Shown here piece after piece: positions 7,273-17,212 of a stretch of DNA of 64,000 bases. Numbering within the stretch: the stretch's first letter is position 1; each line of letters opens with the position of its first letter. The notes below the pieces were generated by a model, which did not search any database, was not told where the DNA came from, and was given only the letters and a program-made list of their open reading frames with translations. Made by a program: the position numbers and the translations under genes. Origin of the DNA: Candidatus Saccharimonadota bacterium (GTDB lineage Bacteria > Patescibacteriota > Saccharimonadia > Saccharimonadales > UBA4665); assembly GCA_003164595.1 (NCBI GenBank), contig PLTT01000007.1:124001-188000 (forward strand), written 5' to 3'.

Positions 7273-9986
7273 TGGTTTGTGGTTAGGCTCATATAATCTT
7301 TCATAACATGTACATCAAGTATATATTGTCTGAAATGCCCGATATCATCACTAATTTGCGGCGTGACTACTGCATTACAGCCGCTGTGATATATACCTGA
7401 ACTATCCGTCCACCCATTATAATATTTACTGCCCGGAGGCGCATTCATTGCCGTGCAATAAATATCCAAAATAGTACTATCAAGTGCAGAGGCTTCGTCT
7501 GCCAAATCAGCCGGTTGGTTTGCAGTATAATCATAATCCCCAATGGAACCACAATTACTATCAATAACACCGCCATTGCCTGATAATGTATTCTCCTGTA
7601 AATCTGCGTAATTATCTAAATAACAATGCAACAAATCATTAGCTATTAAATTGCTACCGTCAATTTCGTCACCACTAGTATTAACGATGTCGGTATTAGG
7701 GTTCCCAAGGGCCGCAATGCGCTGGACAGAGATATTGTTAAAAGATACATTTGTAAATAAATACTGCTCGTTTTGTATAGGGTCATATTTATCTACTTCA
7801 CCGTCAGTGAATGCATACTGCGTTACACCATATACCACTCCGGGAGTAGCGGGAGTCGTCGAGGCAAAAACCCTAGGTTCAAACACGGTTGATAAGTTGT
7901 GAATCAGCGTCGCTGGTATGCTTGTCAAATAATTAGTTGCGCTATTTATCGTTGCGGCAATGCCAATTGGCATGTGCGTTATAAGTCGAGACGCCAAAGA
8001 ATCAGTATTACTGAGTGCCAGAGTCCGATCTACCAGTGACAGGTGAGACTCAGCTATGTTTTGTTGTTGCGTCGCTTCATTGGCAACTTGACCTGCCGTG
8101 CTGTTAGGAACCGGATTTGCTCCGATAGACCGCGCATAGTTGCCGGAAGCTAGATTAAGCCCAGCGTCGGAATTATTTAGCCACTGCACAGAATTTTCCA
8201 AGCCATCAAGTCCCAGCGGCGTAAAATACTTAAGAATATCTGGGATTATAACGTGCGAAAGAGTGTATTGGAATCCAATAATTGCACTGGTTTGAATCAG
8301 CTCAGTGGCGCCAAGGGATAAGCCACCAACTAGAAGTCCCATCCCATTAAGTAATGTTCCGGCTATAGATCCAACCGGGCTATTTTCAACATCACAAGCT
8401 ATTGGTGCTACACCAGTGTCCTTTAGCCCGCTATTTACATCACTAACTATTGCCGAGCCAGCACTCGCAGTTGGCAGAGATGAGTTATCTATTGGTACGC
8501 CGCCCGAACCACCACTGGCACTTTGGTATGCGGCTGATGAGCTAAATGGTAGAGTATCTTGTGAGGGCGTAACCACATGAGTTACTGGGTTTGTAGTCGG
8601 CGTAGCCGATGAATTGCCGTTAAGTAGTCCCATGACTTTACTAACAACACCTCCAGTTAGGCCGCCTGATTTTAGCTCATCGGCCAGACTTATTAATAAT
8701 GTTCCATGTCTAATTAGTAATGTCTCAATCTTTGGAACCCTAGATTTTGAAGCGTTAGTCGATAGTTTATCTACGCTACAAACATCTTGAACAGCAGTGT
8801 TTGCCAGTAGAGGTGTACCAAGATTTGCCGTTTCCGATGAAATATCACTCTCTACTTGAGATGTGGTCATTCCGGCTTGTTCGTCCTTATTAGCCTCGGT
8901 TAGTATCTGTTCAGTTTCACTCGTAGCTGGTTGTGCGGCAGTAACATCTGATTTTAGTGTATCTGAAGAATTACTTGCCACTTGTTCGCTGTCGGAAGTA
9001 TCGGCGGCCTGAACAAGTTCCGTCTCAGTCGCTCCATCTTCGATTTCTCCTACAACAGACTTATTATTATCAAGAGGATCGGGCGTGGTACTTGGGTTAA
9101 AGTTTGAGCCAGACTCTTCGGTGATAGTTGGGACAAATGCTTCAACTTGGCCGACATTCCACTCCTGTAAACCTGACTCTACTGAGTCAGCGGCATCGCT
9201 GTTAGTTGCTATTTTGTCGGTGATATCTTCTCCTTCGCTATTCTTCAAAGCCAGGGTACCGTTACTAGAAGTTGTCTCTGTAATACCGGCATTCGCCAAA
9301 TCCGCTACGACGGCCGGTTCAGTGATTGGAAAGTCTTCCATGTCAGTGGATAATGTTTCATCTGGCGCATTAGCGGCTGGAACGGTGTTCTCGTCAGCGT
9401 CCTCCGCCGGGTTATCCGGATCAGTACCTTTTCCGCAGGTTTTGGCTTTCATGCAGACGATCCTTTGCATAATTTTTGATGCCGCTTTTTGTTCAAAATG
9501 TTTCTCAACTTTAAATTCATATTTTACTAGAGTTTTTTCGATAGTTATCAGTTCGTGACTAACTAAAAAGCCAGCTCCAAAAATTGCTAAAAAAACAAAT
9601 ATACCTATAATCCCGCCTCCAGCTGCAGTTCCTTTCTTATGTGCCACGAAAAAGCCCGCCAAGCGTTTTCCGACTGCCCTGGCCATAGACACCTCTCCAC
9701 CGGCCCCCGCCTTTATTCCCTGGGTTAAGGCTGATCTTGCCGAAGACGATTTGTTGTAAAAACCATCTCCAGACTCAGCTTTGCTCAGGGAATCGGCAGA
9801 GGTTTGCTGATCTAAGCCTGGGATGTCATTTGACTGAGACCCTTCACTTAATGAGTCATCTTTTCCGACAGCACTTTCCTGGCTTTTCAGCCCTGACCCC
9901 GATAATGGATTACTATAACCACGGTTGTCATAAACAGTGGACTTATCATCTGGCTTGTATAGAGGAGTTTGTTTTGTCTCGGCCAT
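7269..9986 (-). CDS. Large single-pass surface protein of the T4SS locus, unknown function
   Basis: 905 residues, no recognised family. Residues 1-125 are polar, Ser/Gly-rich and probably cytoplasmic. A strong membrane span lies at about 126-146 (IIGIFVFLAIFGAGFLV). A basic, cysteine-containing segment follows (MQRIVCMKAKTCGKG), then an acidic Thr/Ser/Glu-rich low-complexity stretch at about 185-400, then a more ordered C-terminal 450 residues with scattered cysteines. It sits between virB4 and the cell-wall enzyme and shares a 4-nt overlap with the latter, so it is probably a structural or surface part of the same apparatus. TAAAAT lies 7 nt before the ATG, so an internal leaderless promoter is possible. 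Confidence 0.7.
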   Translation of the reverse strand: MAETKQTPLYKPDDKSTVYDNRGYSNPLSGSGLKSQESAVGKDDSLSEGSQSNDIPGLDQQTSADSLSKAESGDGFYNKSSSARSALTQGIKAGAGGEVSMARAVGKRLAGFFVAHKKGTAAGGGIIGIFVFLAIFGAGFLVSHELITIEKTLVKYEFKVEKHFEQKAASKIMQRIVCMKAKTCGKGTDPDNPAEDADENTVPAANAPDETLSTDMEDFPITEPAVVADLANAGITETTSSNGTLALKNSEGEDITDKIATNSDAADSVESGLQEWNVGQVEAFVPTITEESGSNFNPSTTPDPLDNNKSVVGEIEDGATETELVQAADTSDSEQVASNSSDTLKSDVTAAQPATSETEQILTEANKDEQAGMTTSQVESDISSETANLGTPLLANTAVQDVCSVDKLSTNASKSRVPKIETLLIRHGTLLISLADELKSGGLTGGVVSKVMGLLNGNSSATPTTNPVTHVVTPSQDTLPFSSSAAYQSASGGSGGVPIDNSSLPTASAGSAIVSDVNSGLKDTGVAPIACDVENSPVGSIAGTLLNGMGLLVGGLSLGATELIQTSAIIGFQYTLSHVIIPDILKYFTPLGLDGLENSVQWLNNSDAGLNLASGNYARSIGANPVPNSTAGQVANEATQQQNIAESHLSLVDRTLALSNTDSLASRLITHMPIGIAATINSATNYLTSIPATLIHNLSTVFEPRVFASTTPATPGVVYGVTQYAFTDGEVDKYDPIQNEQYLFTNVSFNNISVQRIAALGNPNTDIVNTSGDEIDGSNLIANDLLHCYLDNYADLQENTLSGNGGVIDSNCGSIGDYDYTANQPADLADEASALDSTILDIYCTAMNAPPGSKYYNGWTDSSGIYHSGCNAVVTPQISDDIGHFRQYILDVHVMKDYMSLTTNQ

Positions 9987-9999
9987 ATGCGCTATTTTA

Positions 10000-11898
10000 C
10001 TAAGTTACGTTGGTCTGATTACTTGGGTTAGGGGCAGGCGAATTGATTGGACTACCGTTAGCTTGAATTGGTTTTGGATTGGTCGTGATCAAGCTCGTCT
10101 CTGTTGGGCTTGCGACGACCTGTATGTGTACATGGTTTGAGCCAGCGAAGAATAGACCCTGCCCGACAGGAAACTCCATTAGGCGTTTTTTCTCTTCGGC
10201 AGTTAGCTTGAATACCTGCGCAAGGCCATCAACAGCCGTCGGTGATTGTTTCAGTAAAAATTGCATAGATGCGTTAGCGACAATTGCTCTGCCCATTCGT
10301 GACCCAATAAAATCTTCTACATCCTGGCTGATCGTGGTAATTCCTAGGTTGTATTTTCTAGCCCTTTTTGCAAGCGAGAAGAGGAAATTAGCACTGTCTT
10401 CGTATTCCATTAATTGCCATGCTTCATCAACGACTAATATTCTGCGTTTTTGATCAGCTTTAGTTTTGTTCCAAATATAGTTTAGGACAATATACATTGC
10501 TACGGGACGTAGCTCATCCTCCAGGTCGCGGATATTAAAAACCACTGTGGTATTGTTGATGTCGATATTGGATTGTTGGCTGAATATCCCAGCAAATGTT
10601 CCGCTTGTATATTTACGGAGACGCTGGGCTAATTGAGGCCCGCTTCCTCCCATATGCAGGAGAGTCTCATATAAATCGGCCATATCTGGAACTGGGGAGG
10701 CGTGAGTCAAGGGATCGTTAGTTATGCCCGCCTTTGCATAGGTTTCAATTAAAGCCGTATCAAGATCAGACTCTTCGGTTGGACTAAGTGCCGGCATTAA
10801 AGTTGAAGACCCGCCAATAAGTTGTGCCTGTGCCCCACCCATCATGAGCCTTAGGAGGCCATGTAAAACTATCAGGTTGGATCGGAGGGCATCCTCGCCC
10901 TCATCAACGTCTATGACTTTCGGCAGATCAAAGGGATTTATGCGAGTATTTGAATTTAAACTTAACCTAATATAGCTCCCGCCGACAGCTTCACATAGTC
11001 TTTCGTATTCATTCTCCGGATCAATTATAAAAATTTCAGTTCCTAGCATTAAACTGCGAAGTGCTTCAAGTTTAACCAAAAAGCTTTTTCCAGCACCCGA
11101 TTTTGCGAAAACAACTGAGTTACCATTCTCTAAGCTAAACCTATCGAAAATTACTAGCCCTGAATTATGCATATTAATGCCATACAGAATGCCTTTATCA
11201 TCAGTTAGGTCAGAGCTTGTAAATGGAAAGCTTGTACTCAGGGCGCCGGTACTTATATTTCGCCGAATTTGTAGTTGATCTACGAATTGGGGCAGAGTAC
11301 TGTTTAGGCCTTGCTCTTGTTGCGAACTAGCTGGTTTAGAATAAATGAGCTCTTGCCCAAGTAACGATTCGATTTTGTGTGACACGAACTCGAGCTCTTC
11401 CATAGATGACGCATAGACTGTGAAGTACATGCCGAACCTAAAGAAACGCTCCTCGCCGACCTGTAGCTTGTCTCTCATCTCCTCGGCATCCTGAACGGCC
11501 GCCTCTTTGCCTGGATCGCGGACCTTGCCTTTTTCTTGCTCAAGCTGGATACCGGCCTCTAGTTGTGTAACTTTTTTACGTAGATTGTCCAGAACTACCT
11601 GAGAGTCAATTGGATAAATGTAAAACGATAGGTCAACTACCTCATCAATATTGATAAGTGGGCTTAACCAGCCGGTGTATATTTGTCTAGGATAGCCATA
11701 AACATAGTACGTCCGGGCTATACGCGTGCCTATCCGAAAGAAAGAGTAATTGAACTCTATTGAACTTGGTGCAATAAAATCTCTGAGCGCCGTTATGCCT
11801 TTACTAAACGCTTCTGATACTTCTTGCTGTTCGGCAATTTGCTGAGCCTGCGCAGACGGTACTTCGGTTGAGGACTGTTTCTTTTTTCCAAAGATCAT
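10000..11898 (-). CDS. virB4: VirB4-family T4SS ATPase
   Basis: VirB4/TraC ATPases power assembly and substrate passage of type IV secretion systems at the inner face of the membrane. 632 residues: an N-terminal domain (about 35-245) with a charged helical insertion, then the RecA-like motor with Walker A AKSGAGKSF (265-273), IIDPENEYERL (about 291-301) and Walker B RRILVVDEAW (485-494), followed by a Gln/Thr-rich motif. ATG overlaps the stop of the TraC-like gene by 4 nt, with AGAGG upstream. A disordered, Pro/Asn-rich tail ends the protein. The closest alternative is a conjugative-element TraC ATPase, which is the same superfamily. Confidence 0.93.
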   Translation of the reverse strand: MIFGKKKQSSTEVPSAQAQQIAEQQEVSEAFSKGITALRDFIAPSSIEFNYSFFRIGTRIARTYYVYGYPRQIYTGWLSPLINIDEVVDLSFYIYPIDSQVVLDNLRKKVTQLEAGIQLEQEKGKVRDPGKEAAVQDAEEMRDKLQVGEERFFRFGMYFTVYASSMEELEFVSHKIESLLGQELIYSKPASSQQEQGLNSTLPQFVDQLQIRRNISTGALSTSFPFTSSDLTDDKGILYGINMHNSGLVIFDRFSLENGNSVVFAKSGAGKSFLVKLEALRSLMLGTEIFIIDPENEYERLCEAVGGSYIRLSLNSNTRINPFDLPKVIDVDEGEDALRSNLIVLHGLLRLMMGGAQAQLIGGSSTLMPALSPTEESDLDTALIETYAKAGITNDPLTHASPVPDMADLYETLLHMGGSGPQLAQRLRKYTSGTFAGIFSQQSNIDINNTTVVFNIRDLEDELRPVAMYIVLNYIWNKTKADQKRRILVVDEAWQLMEYEDSANFLFSLAKRARKYNLGITTISQDVEDFIGSRMGRAIVANASMQFLLKQSPTAVDGLAQVFKLTAEEKKRLMEFPVGQGLFFAGSNHVHIQVVASPTETSLITTNPKPIQANGSPINSPAPNPSNQTNVT

Positions 11899-12722
11899 GA
11901 AATACCTCTCTGATTACTGGCTACTCCGTTGGGTGCAGGACTTTTTGTTATTACATCGGCTGAGACATTATGAAAATCTGGTAGGTGCTGTCTGGTGGCG
12001 GTATCGGGGTTATAACTGTCATAGTAAAGCTCGATCAACTCCTGGGTATCTAGCGGGAGACCTTGTACCCCACACTGCAGTAGTCCTGACATTGCCGCTT
12101 GAACCCTGTTCCTAAGTTCAGTTTTTGCTTTTTGTAAGGCCGTATCGTCAATGACAACTCTTTCGGTTTTTTTACTAAATAATTTACCAACACCTGTGAA
12201 AAAACTTTTACTCTGAGAGAGCGCACCTTCGAGCGTGTCCGTTAAGAAAAAAGGAATAACTACGTACATATTTTTATCCATTATGTTGGCTTGTTCGCCT
12301 ATGACTTCGATGTAATTTATATAGTCTTCCATTAACATCGATAACAACATGTTCTCTTCACTTTGTCTGAGTTTATCCAAGCCTTCGATATAGGGTTTCA
12401 AATCAATTCTTTGTGACCTAACAAATATTTGAATGGGAAAATACAGTGAATTCAAAAACCCTTGGTAGCTATATTCTATCGCCTCTTGTTCTTCTTGGCT
12501 CATAAGATCAAAATTAATCGATTTGACCATAACAACAGATCTAAAACTACCGTCGTTCATAATAACTACACCATCTCGAATTTCTGCAATTTCGAGACTG
12601 TTCTGGGTGGAGTTGGTGTTGGGCAGTGATTTTTTTGGCGGGACGCTTGGAGCCTGCGAAACGAAATTATGAGTTCCAGCTACTTCATTTACCAATTGAT
12701 TGTTTTGAGCCTTGGGATCCAT
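11895..12722 (-). CDS. TraC-like T4SS accessory protein
   Basis: 275 residues. After a disordered N-terminus (1-45) comes a domain starting EIRDGVVIMNDGSFRSVVMV and containing FPIQIFVRSQRIDLKPY, which resembles the N-terminal, non-ATPase domain of TraC/VirB4 proteins. No P-loop is present. The gene directly precedes and overlaps virB4 by 4 nt, so the two products are likely made together and may form one functional unit with the VirB4 motor. A TATAAG box lies 6 nt before ATG 12722, so an internal leaderless promoter is possible. The role is inferred from similarity in pattern and from position. Confidence 0.75.
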   Translation of the reverse strand: MDPKAQNNQLVNEVAGTHNFVSQAPSVPPKKSLPNTNSTQNSLEIAEIRDGVVIMNDGSFRSVVMVKSINFDLMSQEEQEAIEYSYQGFLNSLYFPIQIFVRSQRIDLKPYIEGLDKLRQSEENMLLSMLMEDYINYIEVIGEQANIMDKNMYVVIPFFLTDTLEGALSQSKSFFTGVGKLFSKKTERVVIDDTALQKAKTELRNRVQAAMSGLLQCGVQGLPLDTQELIELYYDSYNPDTATRQHLPDFHNVSADVITKSPAPNGVASNQRGIS

Positions 12723-12768
12723 TGCTGACTTATACCACCATTTTTCGGTTAGCTAAAAAAATATTGAT

Positions 12769-13785
12769 TTAGCGTAAATTTATAACAACTTCGTTGCCTG
12801 AAGTTGGGTTTTGCTTTAGGTTAACTCTCCTAGCGAGCGTAGCGATGTTTAAATCGTTATTACTCGCCAAGTTAAGTATATCAGCATAAGGGGAATACGC
12901 GATAGTTGGCGCAGCTACTTTCTGAGGTACTGGGTTGGACGGCGTAACCTGGGTGACCGCTTGCGTAGTACTAGCATTGGTAGTTCTTACTTGGGATATG
13001 GCTGGGGCAACATTGGAGCGGAAGCCGTTTGCCGGATTCAAAAACCAATTAGTAGTTGAGTTATCTTTGGTCTCTGGCGTGACAAACGTGTGCTCGGGTT
13101 TGATATTTTCGATTGGAGCTGGCGATTGGCTCTGGGCGTTTAGGCTCTCTATGAGGTTTTTCTTGCGTATATCTGCTGAACTGGCGATAATTTTGTCAAA
13201 ATTGTGGGCAATTAACGAGCTGTTATCGTCTAGTATATCCTCGGCATCACTAGTATCTGTTGGGGTAATTACTATCGGCATTTTTTCTATGTCTATTAAT
13301 CGGTCAGCGGTTCCTGTATTAGACCGAAAATTTGGAATTATGGTAGCTGGGTTGTCTAGATTCTTGATCGCCCAACCCCTTGTATCAATGGTCTTTGCAA
13401 GCGTCTTAAGGCGACTTTGAATTTCAACTTGCGACAAACCCTTAGTGTAATCAGTGACTACTTGTTTTGGGGCTGTGATTTCAACAACTTCCTTAGTGCC
13501 ACTTTGATCCCATTTTCTTTGCCTAGGTTTTAATATAAAACGGATTTTTGCCAAAGCCCAGACTTCAGTTGGTTGGTTAAGCTTCCATGGGAAGGCGAAG
13601 AAACCCGACATAAGGGCTATTGGAATAAAGATGACGGCAAGAAAACCGGCACCCTTTATCATGACAATATATGTTAAGTAAAGACATAGGGCCATAACAC
13701 CTGCATAAATAAACTGCCTAAGTGTCAGCGGGCCTATAAGCTTGTCTTCGGCTTCAACGTCTTGGATTACTTTATATGTTGCCAT
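12769..13785 (-). CDS. PrgI-family T4SS membrane protein with long cytoplasmic tail
   Basis: 338 residues. The first 110 match the PrgI pattern (VirB3-like membrane subunit of Gram-positive T4SSs): MATYKVIQDVEAEDKLIGPL, two adjacent membrane spans at about 24-44 and 47-67, then FPWKLNQPTEVWALAKIRFI. The remaining 220 residues are polar, Thr/Asn/Pro-rich and look disordered apart from a charged helix near 118-145. PrgI/VirB3 proteins sit beside VirB4 and VirB6 in the inner membrane, which is the order here. The long tail is unusual compared with a minimal PrgI of about 110-120 residues. Confidence 0.85.
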   Translation of the reverse strand: MATYKVIQDVEAEDKLIGPLTLRQFIYAGVMALCLYLTYIVMIKGAGFLAVIFIPIALMSGFFAFPWKLNQPTEVWALAKIRFILKPRQRKWDQSGTKEVVEITAPKQVVTDYTKGLSQVEIQSRLKTLAKTIDTRGWAIKNLDNPATIIPNFRSNTGTADRLIDIEKMPIVITPTDTSDAEDILDDNSSLIAHNFDKIIASSADIRKKNLIESLNAQSQSPAPIENIKPEHTFVTPETKDNSTTNWFLNPANGFRSNVAPAISQVRTTNASTTQAVTQVTPSNPVPQKVAAPTIAYSPYADILNLASNNDLNIATLARRVNLKQNPTSGNEVVINLR

Positions 13786-13795
13786 TGTTTAAACC

Positions 13796-16669
13796 TTAAG
13801 TAACGTCAGGCCCCGTGGTCATTACGGGTTCAATATGATCCATATCGGGACGTGAAATAAGTTGATTATTTGTTCTTTCCGGTATAGAGGTAAGTTTCTT
13901 TTCCATCGTATCAGGGTTAGCGACACCGATATTAAACCTTCTGGTTCCAACTGCACTCTCGATGATAGCCTGTGAAGCCGGCGAAGCTCCACCAGCCACA
14001 ATCTGATCTTCTCCGCCCTCCCCCTTAATTGTTTCGGTGTAACCCGGAGTTCGCATTCTTTGGGAGGCACCGTCAAGGACTTCATAGGTCATAGCTAAGT
14101 TGCGACGATCTACTGGCGTATCCGTGCCATCGATTATTTTTTGCTCCAATTGTTTTTGTTTCGTGTTCATCGTCATCCAATCTGGAGCTGAAACAGAACT
14201 TAGTTTATAAGACTCGCCGCCAGTATGCATTTGCTTGAGGCCGCCAAAGTATGCGCTATCACCGCCTGGACTATTGTCTGCGGCATGGGTAGTCGTAACG
14301 CTTCCGTCCTCATTAAGTTTCGGAATCTCTTGGCGCAGAAACACATTCCTACCTTTATAGGGGATAGTTGCCCCAAGGTAATTGCCTGCTATCTGACTCT
14401 GATCCCATTTATTAGCTTCAGCATTTCTATTGAATGCAAATTGAAAAGCTTCAAGGTCGCCGTCCGTTTGGGATTTAAGTACGGCATAGTTAAGTGATTG
14501 AGTGATGTCATGCTGGGAGCCTCCGTAGAGACTTTTGCCCTTGGAATACATCTCTCTATTGATTTTCTTTCCCTTCGAGTTGTAGTATTCGCTGTGACCG
14601 CTACTATTATAACTCTTATCCAGTCTTTGTTGGCCGGCCTTAACCTCATAACCACCGCCCGCATAGAGTAAATCATCGTTCCCGTAATTGGCAAGAACTT
14701 CACGCCGTTTAGCGGCCGCTTCATTGTATCCAGCTATTCGAGCATCATAATTTCCAAATAGATCAGCCACTCTCGTTACGGCCCGCTGTCTTCTGTCTTT
14801 GGCAGTATTACCAAGAGCTTTTCGGCCAGGCTCTACAAATTTCCCCTGGTATTGAGTTGCCCGTTCCAGAATTTGTCTTCTCGATCTATTACGCAGACTG
14901 TTTGGATCGTTTGGATTGCCTTTAATTGCTTCAGTCAACTTCTTCCCGGTACCATTAACAGCTCCGTAGACGCCGCCGAGAATTCCTCCAGCAATCTTGA
15001 AGGCAAATGGGATCATGAATAGTGGAACAAATAAAGCAATCACGGCAAGTATCTGAGTAATTGGATCACTACCACCAGTTGCGCTTATTGTTATTGCCAG
15101 TGCAGTTGATAACGCAAAGAACGCTTCTATTATCGGGAAAATCAATAAGGTTTTAAATAATAGGCTCCACCATTTTTTAAAATATTGCTCAGTATTTGGT
15201 AAGCAATACAGCGCAAAAGCGATCGGAGCAGAAAGCACTAATAGGATGATCAGAGCTTGCCTGAGCAGGATAGTCAATATTACCCCAATAATGGCAACAA
15301 ACGCCGGTAGAACTATAAATAACAACAAGAATGGGAGTACAGAAGCGCCTAGCACGCCACCAACGGCCCAAATTGAGCCCGCTACACCCACCCCACCTAG
15401 CAATCCTGACAGATCACTGAACTTTATAGTATCTGCTCCAGCGGCAGCAAAAGGCTGGTTTATGAGATAGGTTATTCCGCTCCCTATGACGTTACTTACG
15501 TCGATCAATGCTGCAACGATATAAATAGATAAGTTAATCAAAATAGCTGCTATTAGGATTCTAGGTAACATCTTTTTTAGGGTGTAAGCATCAACAACGC
15601 CACCACCCATTATTTCTCCAAACACCAAGAATAGCAGTGCGATGACTAAAATAATATTGCCGTATAACCTAAAGGCTGACCAAATTGCATAGGAATGTGC
15701 CGGGTCACAACTCGAACCGTTTGGGTTAGTCTGACAAGCCGCAGTGGGTGAACTAGTAACAATTGGCGTAACCTGTAATTCGTGCTTTATGATGTGCGTA
15801 TTAATGGCTGATATACCATCAACCATACCGTTTATAAGAGGACAGAAAATCCAACTCAGAACAAATCCAGATTCGTCACAACTTGGCGCGGATTGGCCGG
15901 TGGGTGCGGCTATTAATAGATCAGCTGGAGCTTTGTATCCTGCGGGTAGCGGTAGCACCAGACCAGTATTTCCTAGAACCGTCACACAAGTACCACCATC
16001 TACTAGACCAAGGGTTAGCGAACCAGCTGTGCTGGGATTATTAACTGAGCATGATTGAACGGTCCATGTCTTCTGTGCTGCTGAGCTAGTATTACATGCA
16101 GGGCCACTAGTTATGTTGGTACCGGATGGACAACCGACAAAGTTGTAGCTGTTAAGGGCTACGTTTGGTGCGCTATTCTCATCTGATGCGTCAAAATTAG
16201 CGCTGTATGGTACTACCCCGCTCGCCGAAATAGTCAATTTTCCGTTTTGGTCACCGGGCGTTATATAATCCGACCCGCAGGGAGCTAGAGTAGTGGCAGT
16301 ATTGTTTCCGCAGTCATAAGTACCTAGATGATTACCGCTACCAACATCAATAATTGCCAAATTAATCGCGCTAGGGATCTGGTCGACCTGATTTCCAGAA
16401 CTATCAAGAATAAAGTAATTATTTCCGACTACTTGAATAGTGTCACCAGAGAAAGCATTCGGCCCTGGAGATGTATTTCCACCCAGAGTGGATATCTGTA
16501 CGTCTACTTCTACGATTGCGGTATCGTTTACATCTACGCCGGCGCTAGTGACATATATTTTGGGTGTAGTCGCAGCAGAAACATGGCCTACGGATAAACC
16601 AGCCATTACCGAAATTAGCAAAACAACGCCGCTAGCACCAAAAAATAATTTTGTTTTTAGATGTTTCAT
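13796..16669 (-). CDS. VirB6/TrbL-like polytopic T4SS channel protein
   Basis: 957 residues and first gene of the minus-strand operon. A signal peptide (about 1-32) is followed by a 280-residue extracellular, beta-rich domain with paired cysteines. A block of several membrane spans lies at about 335-600 (for example IILVIALLFLVFGEI, VLPFLLLFIVLPAFVAIIGV). A hydrophilic, basic 350-residue C-terminal tail is probably cytoplasmic. VirB6/TrbL proteins form the inner-membrane core of the channel. AAAGGAG precedes ATG 16669 very closely. The large extracellular N-terminal domain is not typical of classical VirB6 and may contact the pilins encoded divergently. Confidence 0.8.
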   Translation of the reverse strand: MKHLKTKLFFGASGVVLLISVMAGLSVGHVSAATTPKIYVTSAGVDVNDTAIVEVDVQISTLGGNTSPGPNAFSGDTIQVVGNNYFILDSSGNQVDQIPSAINLAIIDVGSGNHLGTYDCGNNTATTLAPCGSDYITPGDQNGKLTISASGVVPYSANFDASDENSAPNVALNSYNFVGCPSGTNITSGPACNTSSAAQKTWTVQSCSVNNPSTAGSLTLGLVDGGTCVTVLGNTGLVLPLPAGYKAPADLLIAAPTGQSAPSCDESGFVLSWIFCPLINGMVDGISAINTHIIKHELQVTPIVTSSPTAACQTNPNGSSCDPAHSYAIWSAFRLYGNIILVIALLFLVFGEIMGGGVVDAYTLKKMLPRILIAAILINLSIYIVAALIDVSNVIGSGITYLINQPFAAAGADTIKFSDLSGLLGGVGVAGSIWAVGGVLGASVLPFLLLFIVLPAFVAIIGVILTILLRQALIILLVLSAPIAFALYCLPNTEQYFKKWWSLLFKTLLIFPIIEAFFALSTALAITISATGGSDPITQILAVIALFVPLFMIPFAFKIAGGILGGVYGAVNGTGKKLTEAIKGNPNDPNSLRNRSRRQILERATQYQGKFVEPGRKALGNTAKDRRQRAVTRVADLFGNYDARIAGYNEAAAKRREVLANYGNDDLLYAGGGYEVKAGQQRLDKSYNSSGHSEYYNSKGKKINREMYSKGKSLYGGSQHDITQSLNYAVLKSQTDGDLEAFQFAFNRNAEANKWDQSQIAGNYLGATIPYKGRNVFLRQEIPKLNEDGSVTTTHAADNSPGGDSAYFGGLKQMHTGGESYKLSSVSAPDWMTMNTKQKQLEQKIIDGTDTPVDRRNLAMTYEVLDGASQRMRTPGYTETIKGEGGEDQIVAGGASPASQAIIESAVGTRRFNIGVANPDTMEKKLTSIPERTNNQLISRPDMDHIEPVMTTGPDVT

Positions 16670-16735
16670 CTCCTTTGTTTATAGCATAAAGATAAGCATT
16701 TTCACATAGTTTTCTGCCTATCACGTTACGCTAAC

Positions 16736-16764
16736 TTGCCTGTTAGTTTACTAGGAGCTATAGT
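16736..16764 (+). promoter_or_regulatory. Sigma-70-type promoter of the pilin array
   Basis: TTGCCT at 16736-16741, 17 bases, then TATAGT at 16759-16764. Transcription would begin about 16771, 3-4 nt before ATG 16775, giving an almost leaderless mRNA. This rules out the in-frame TTG at 16736 as the pilin start, because that TTG is the -35 box. Confidence 0.65.
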
Positions 16765-16774
16765 TGATAGCGTA

Positions 16775-17212
16775 ATGAAAATCAAAAAACACAAATATTT
16801 GAGATTATTGATTCTGCCTGGGTTCTTATTCATTCTATTGCTTGCCCCAACATCTATAGCGGCGGCCACGTCGCCTTGCTTAGCAAACCCTATTCCGCCT
16901 GGGACTTATTGTTGCGGTGATTCGTCGAATGGTGGCCCAGTTCAAACTAGCATTGACCTTGGCTGTAAGGTTAAAGGTAACCCAATTCTGGATATGTCCT
17001 TTGCGGTCATAAGACTTCTTAGCGACGGGGTTGGCATAGCAGTAGTTCTCTCCGTTGTTGTTGCTGGGGTTCAATTTACTGCGGCTAGGAATGACCCTCA
17101 GAATGTCGCTAGTGCCACCAACAGGATAAGAGCTTCCTTAATAGCTCTCCTAATCTTTATTTTTGCTTATGCTATATTGAACTATATAATACCAGGAGTC
17201 TTTTTTAGCTGA
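16775..17212 (+). CDS. T4SS pilin-like protein 1 (VirB2-like)
   Basis: 145 residues. N-terminal signal (about 5-31, ending SIAAATSP), a cysteine-rich segment with a CC pair, then two hydrophobic helices (VGIAVVLSVVVAGVQF and SLIALLIFIFAYAILNY) separated by the short charged loop TAARNDPQNVASATNRIRA. This is the layout of the small VirB2/TrbC-like T4SS pilins. It is the most divergent member of the six-gene array, lacking the GG-x-R-F motif of the later ones. The start at 16775 is chosen because of the promoter just upstream. Its TGA overlaps the next ATG by one base, suggesting coupled translation. Confidence 0.8.
   Translation: MKIKKHKYLRLLILPGFLFILLLAPTSIAAATSPCLANPIPPGTYCCGDSSNGGPVQTSIDLGCKVKGNPILDMSFAVIRLLSDGVGIAVVLSVVVAGVQFTAARNDPQNVASATNRIRASLIALLIFIFAYAILNYIIPGVFFS

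Noticed and set aside
16736-16774. Extended N-terminus of pilin 1 from TTG 16736
   Set aside because: That TTG is the -35 box of the promoter; ATG 16775 gives a proper signal peptide.
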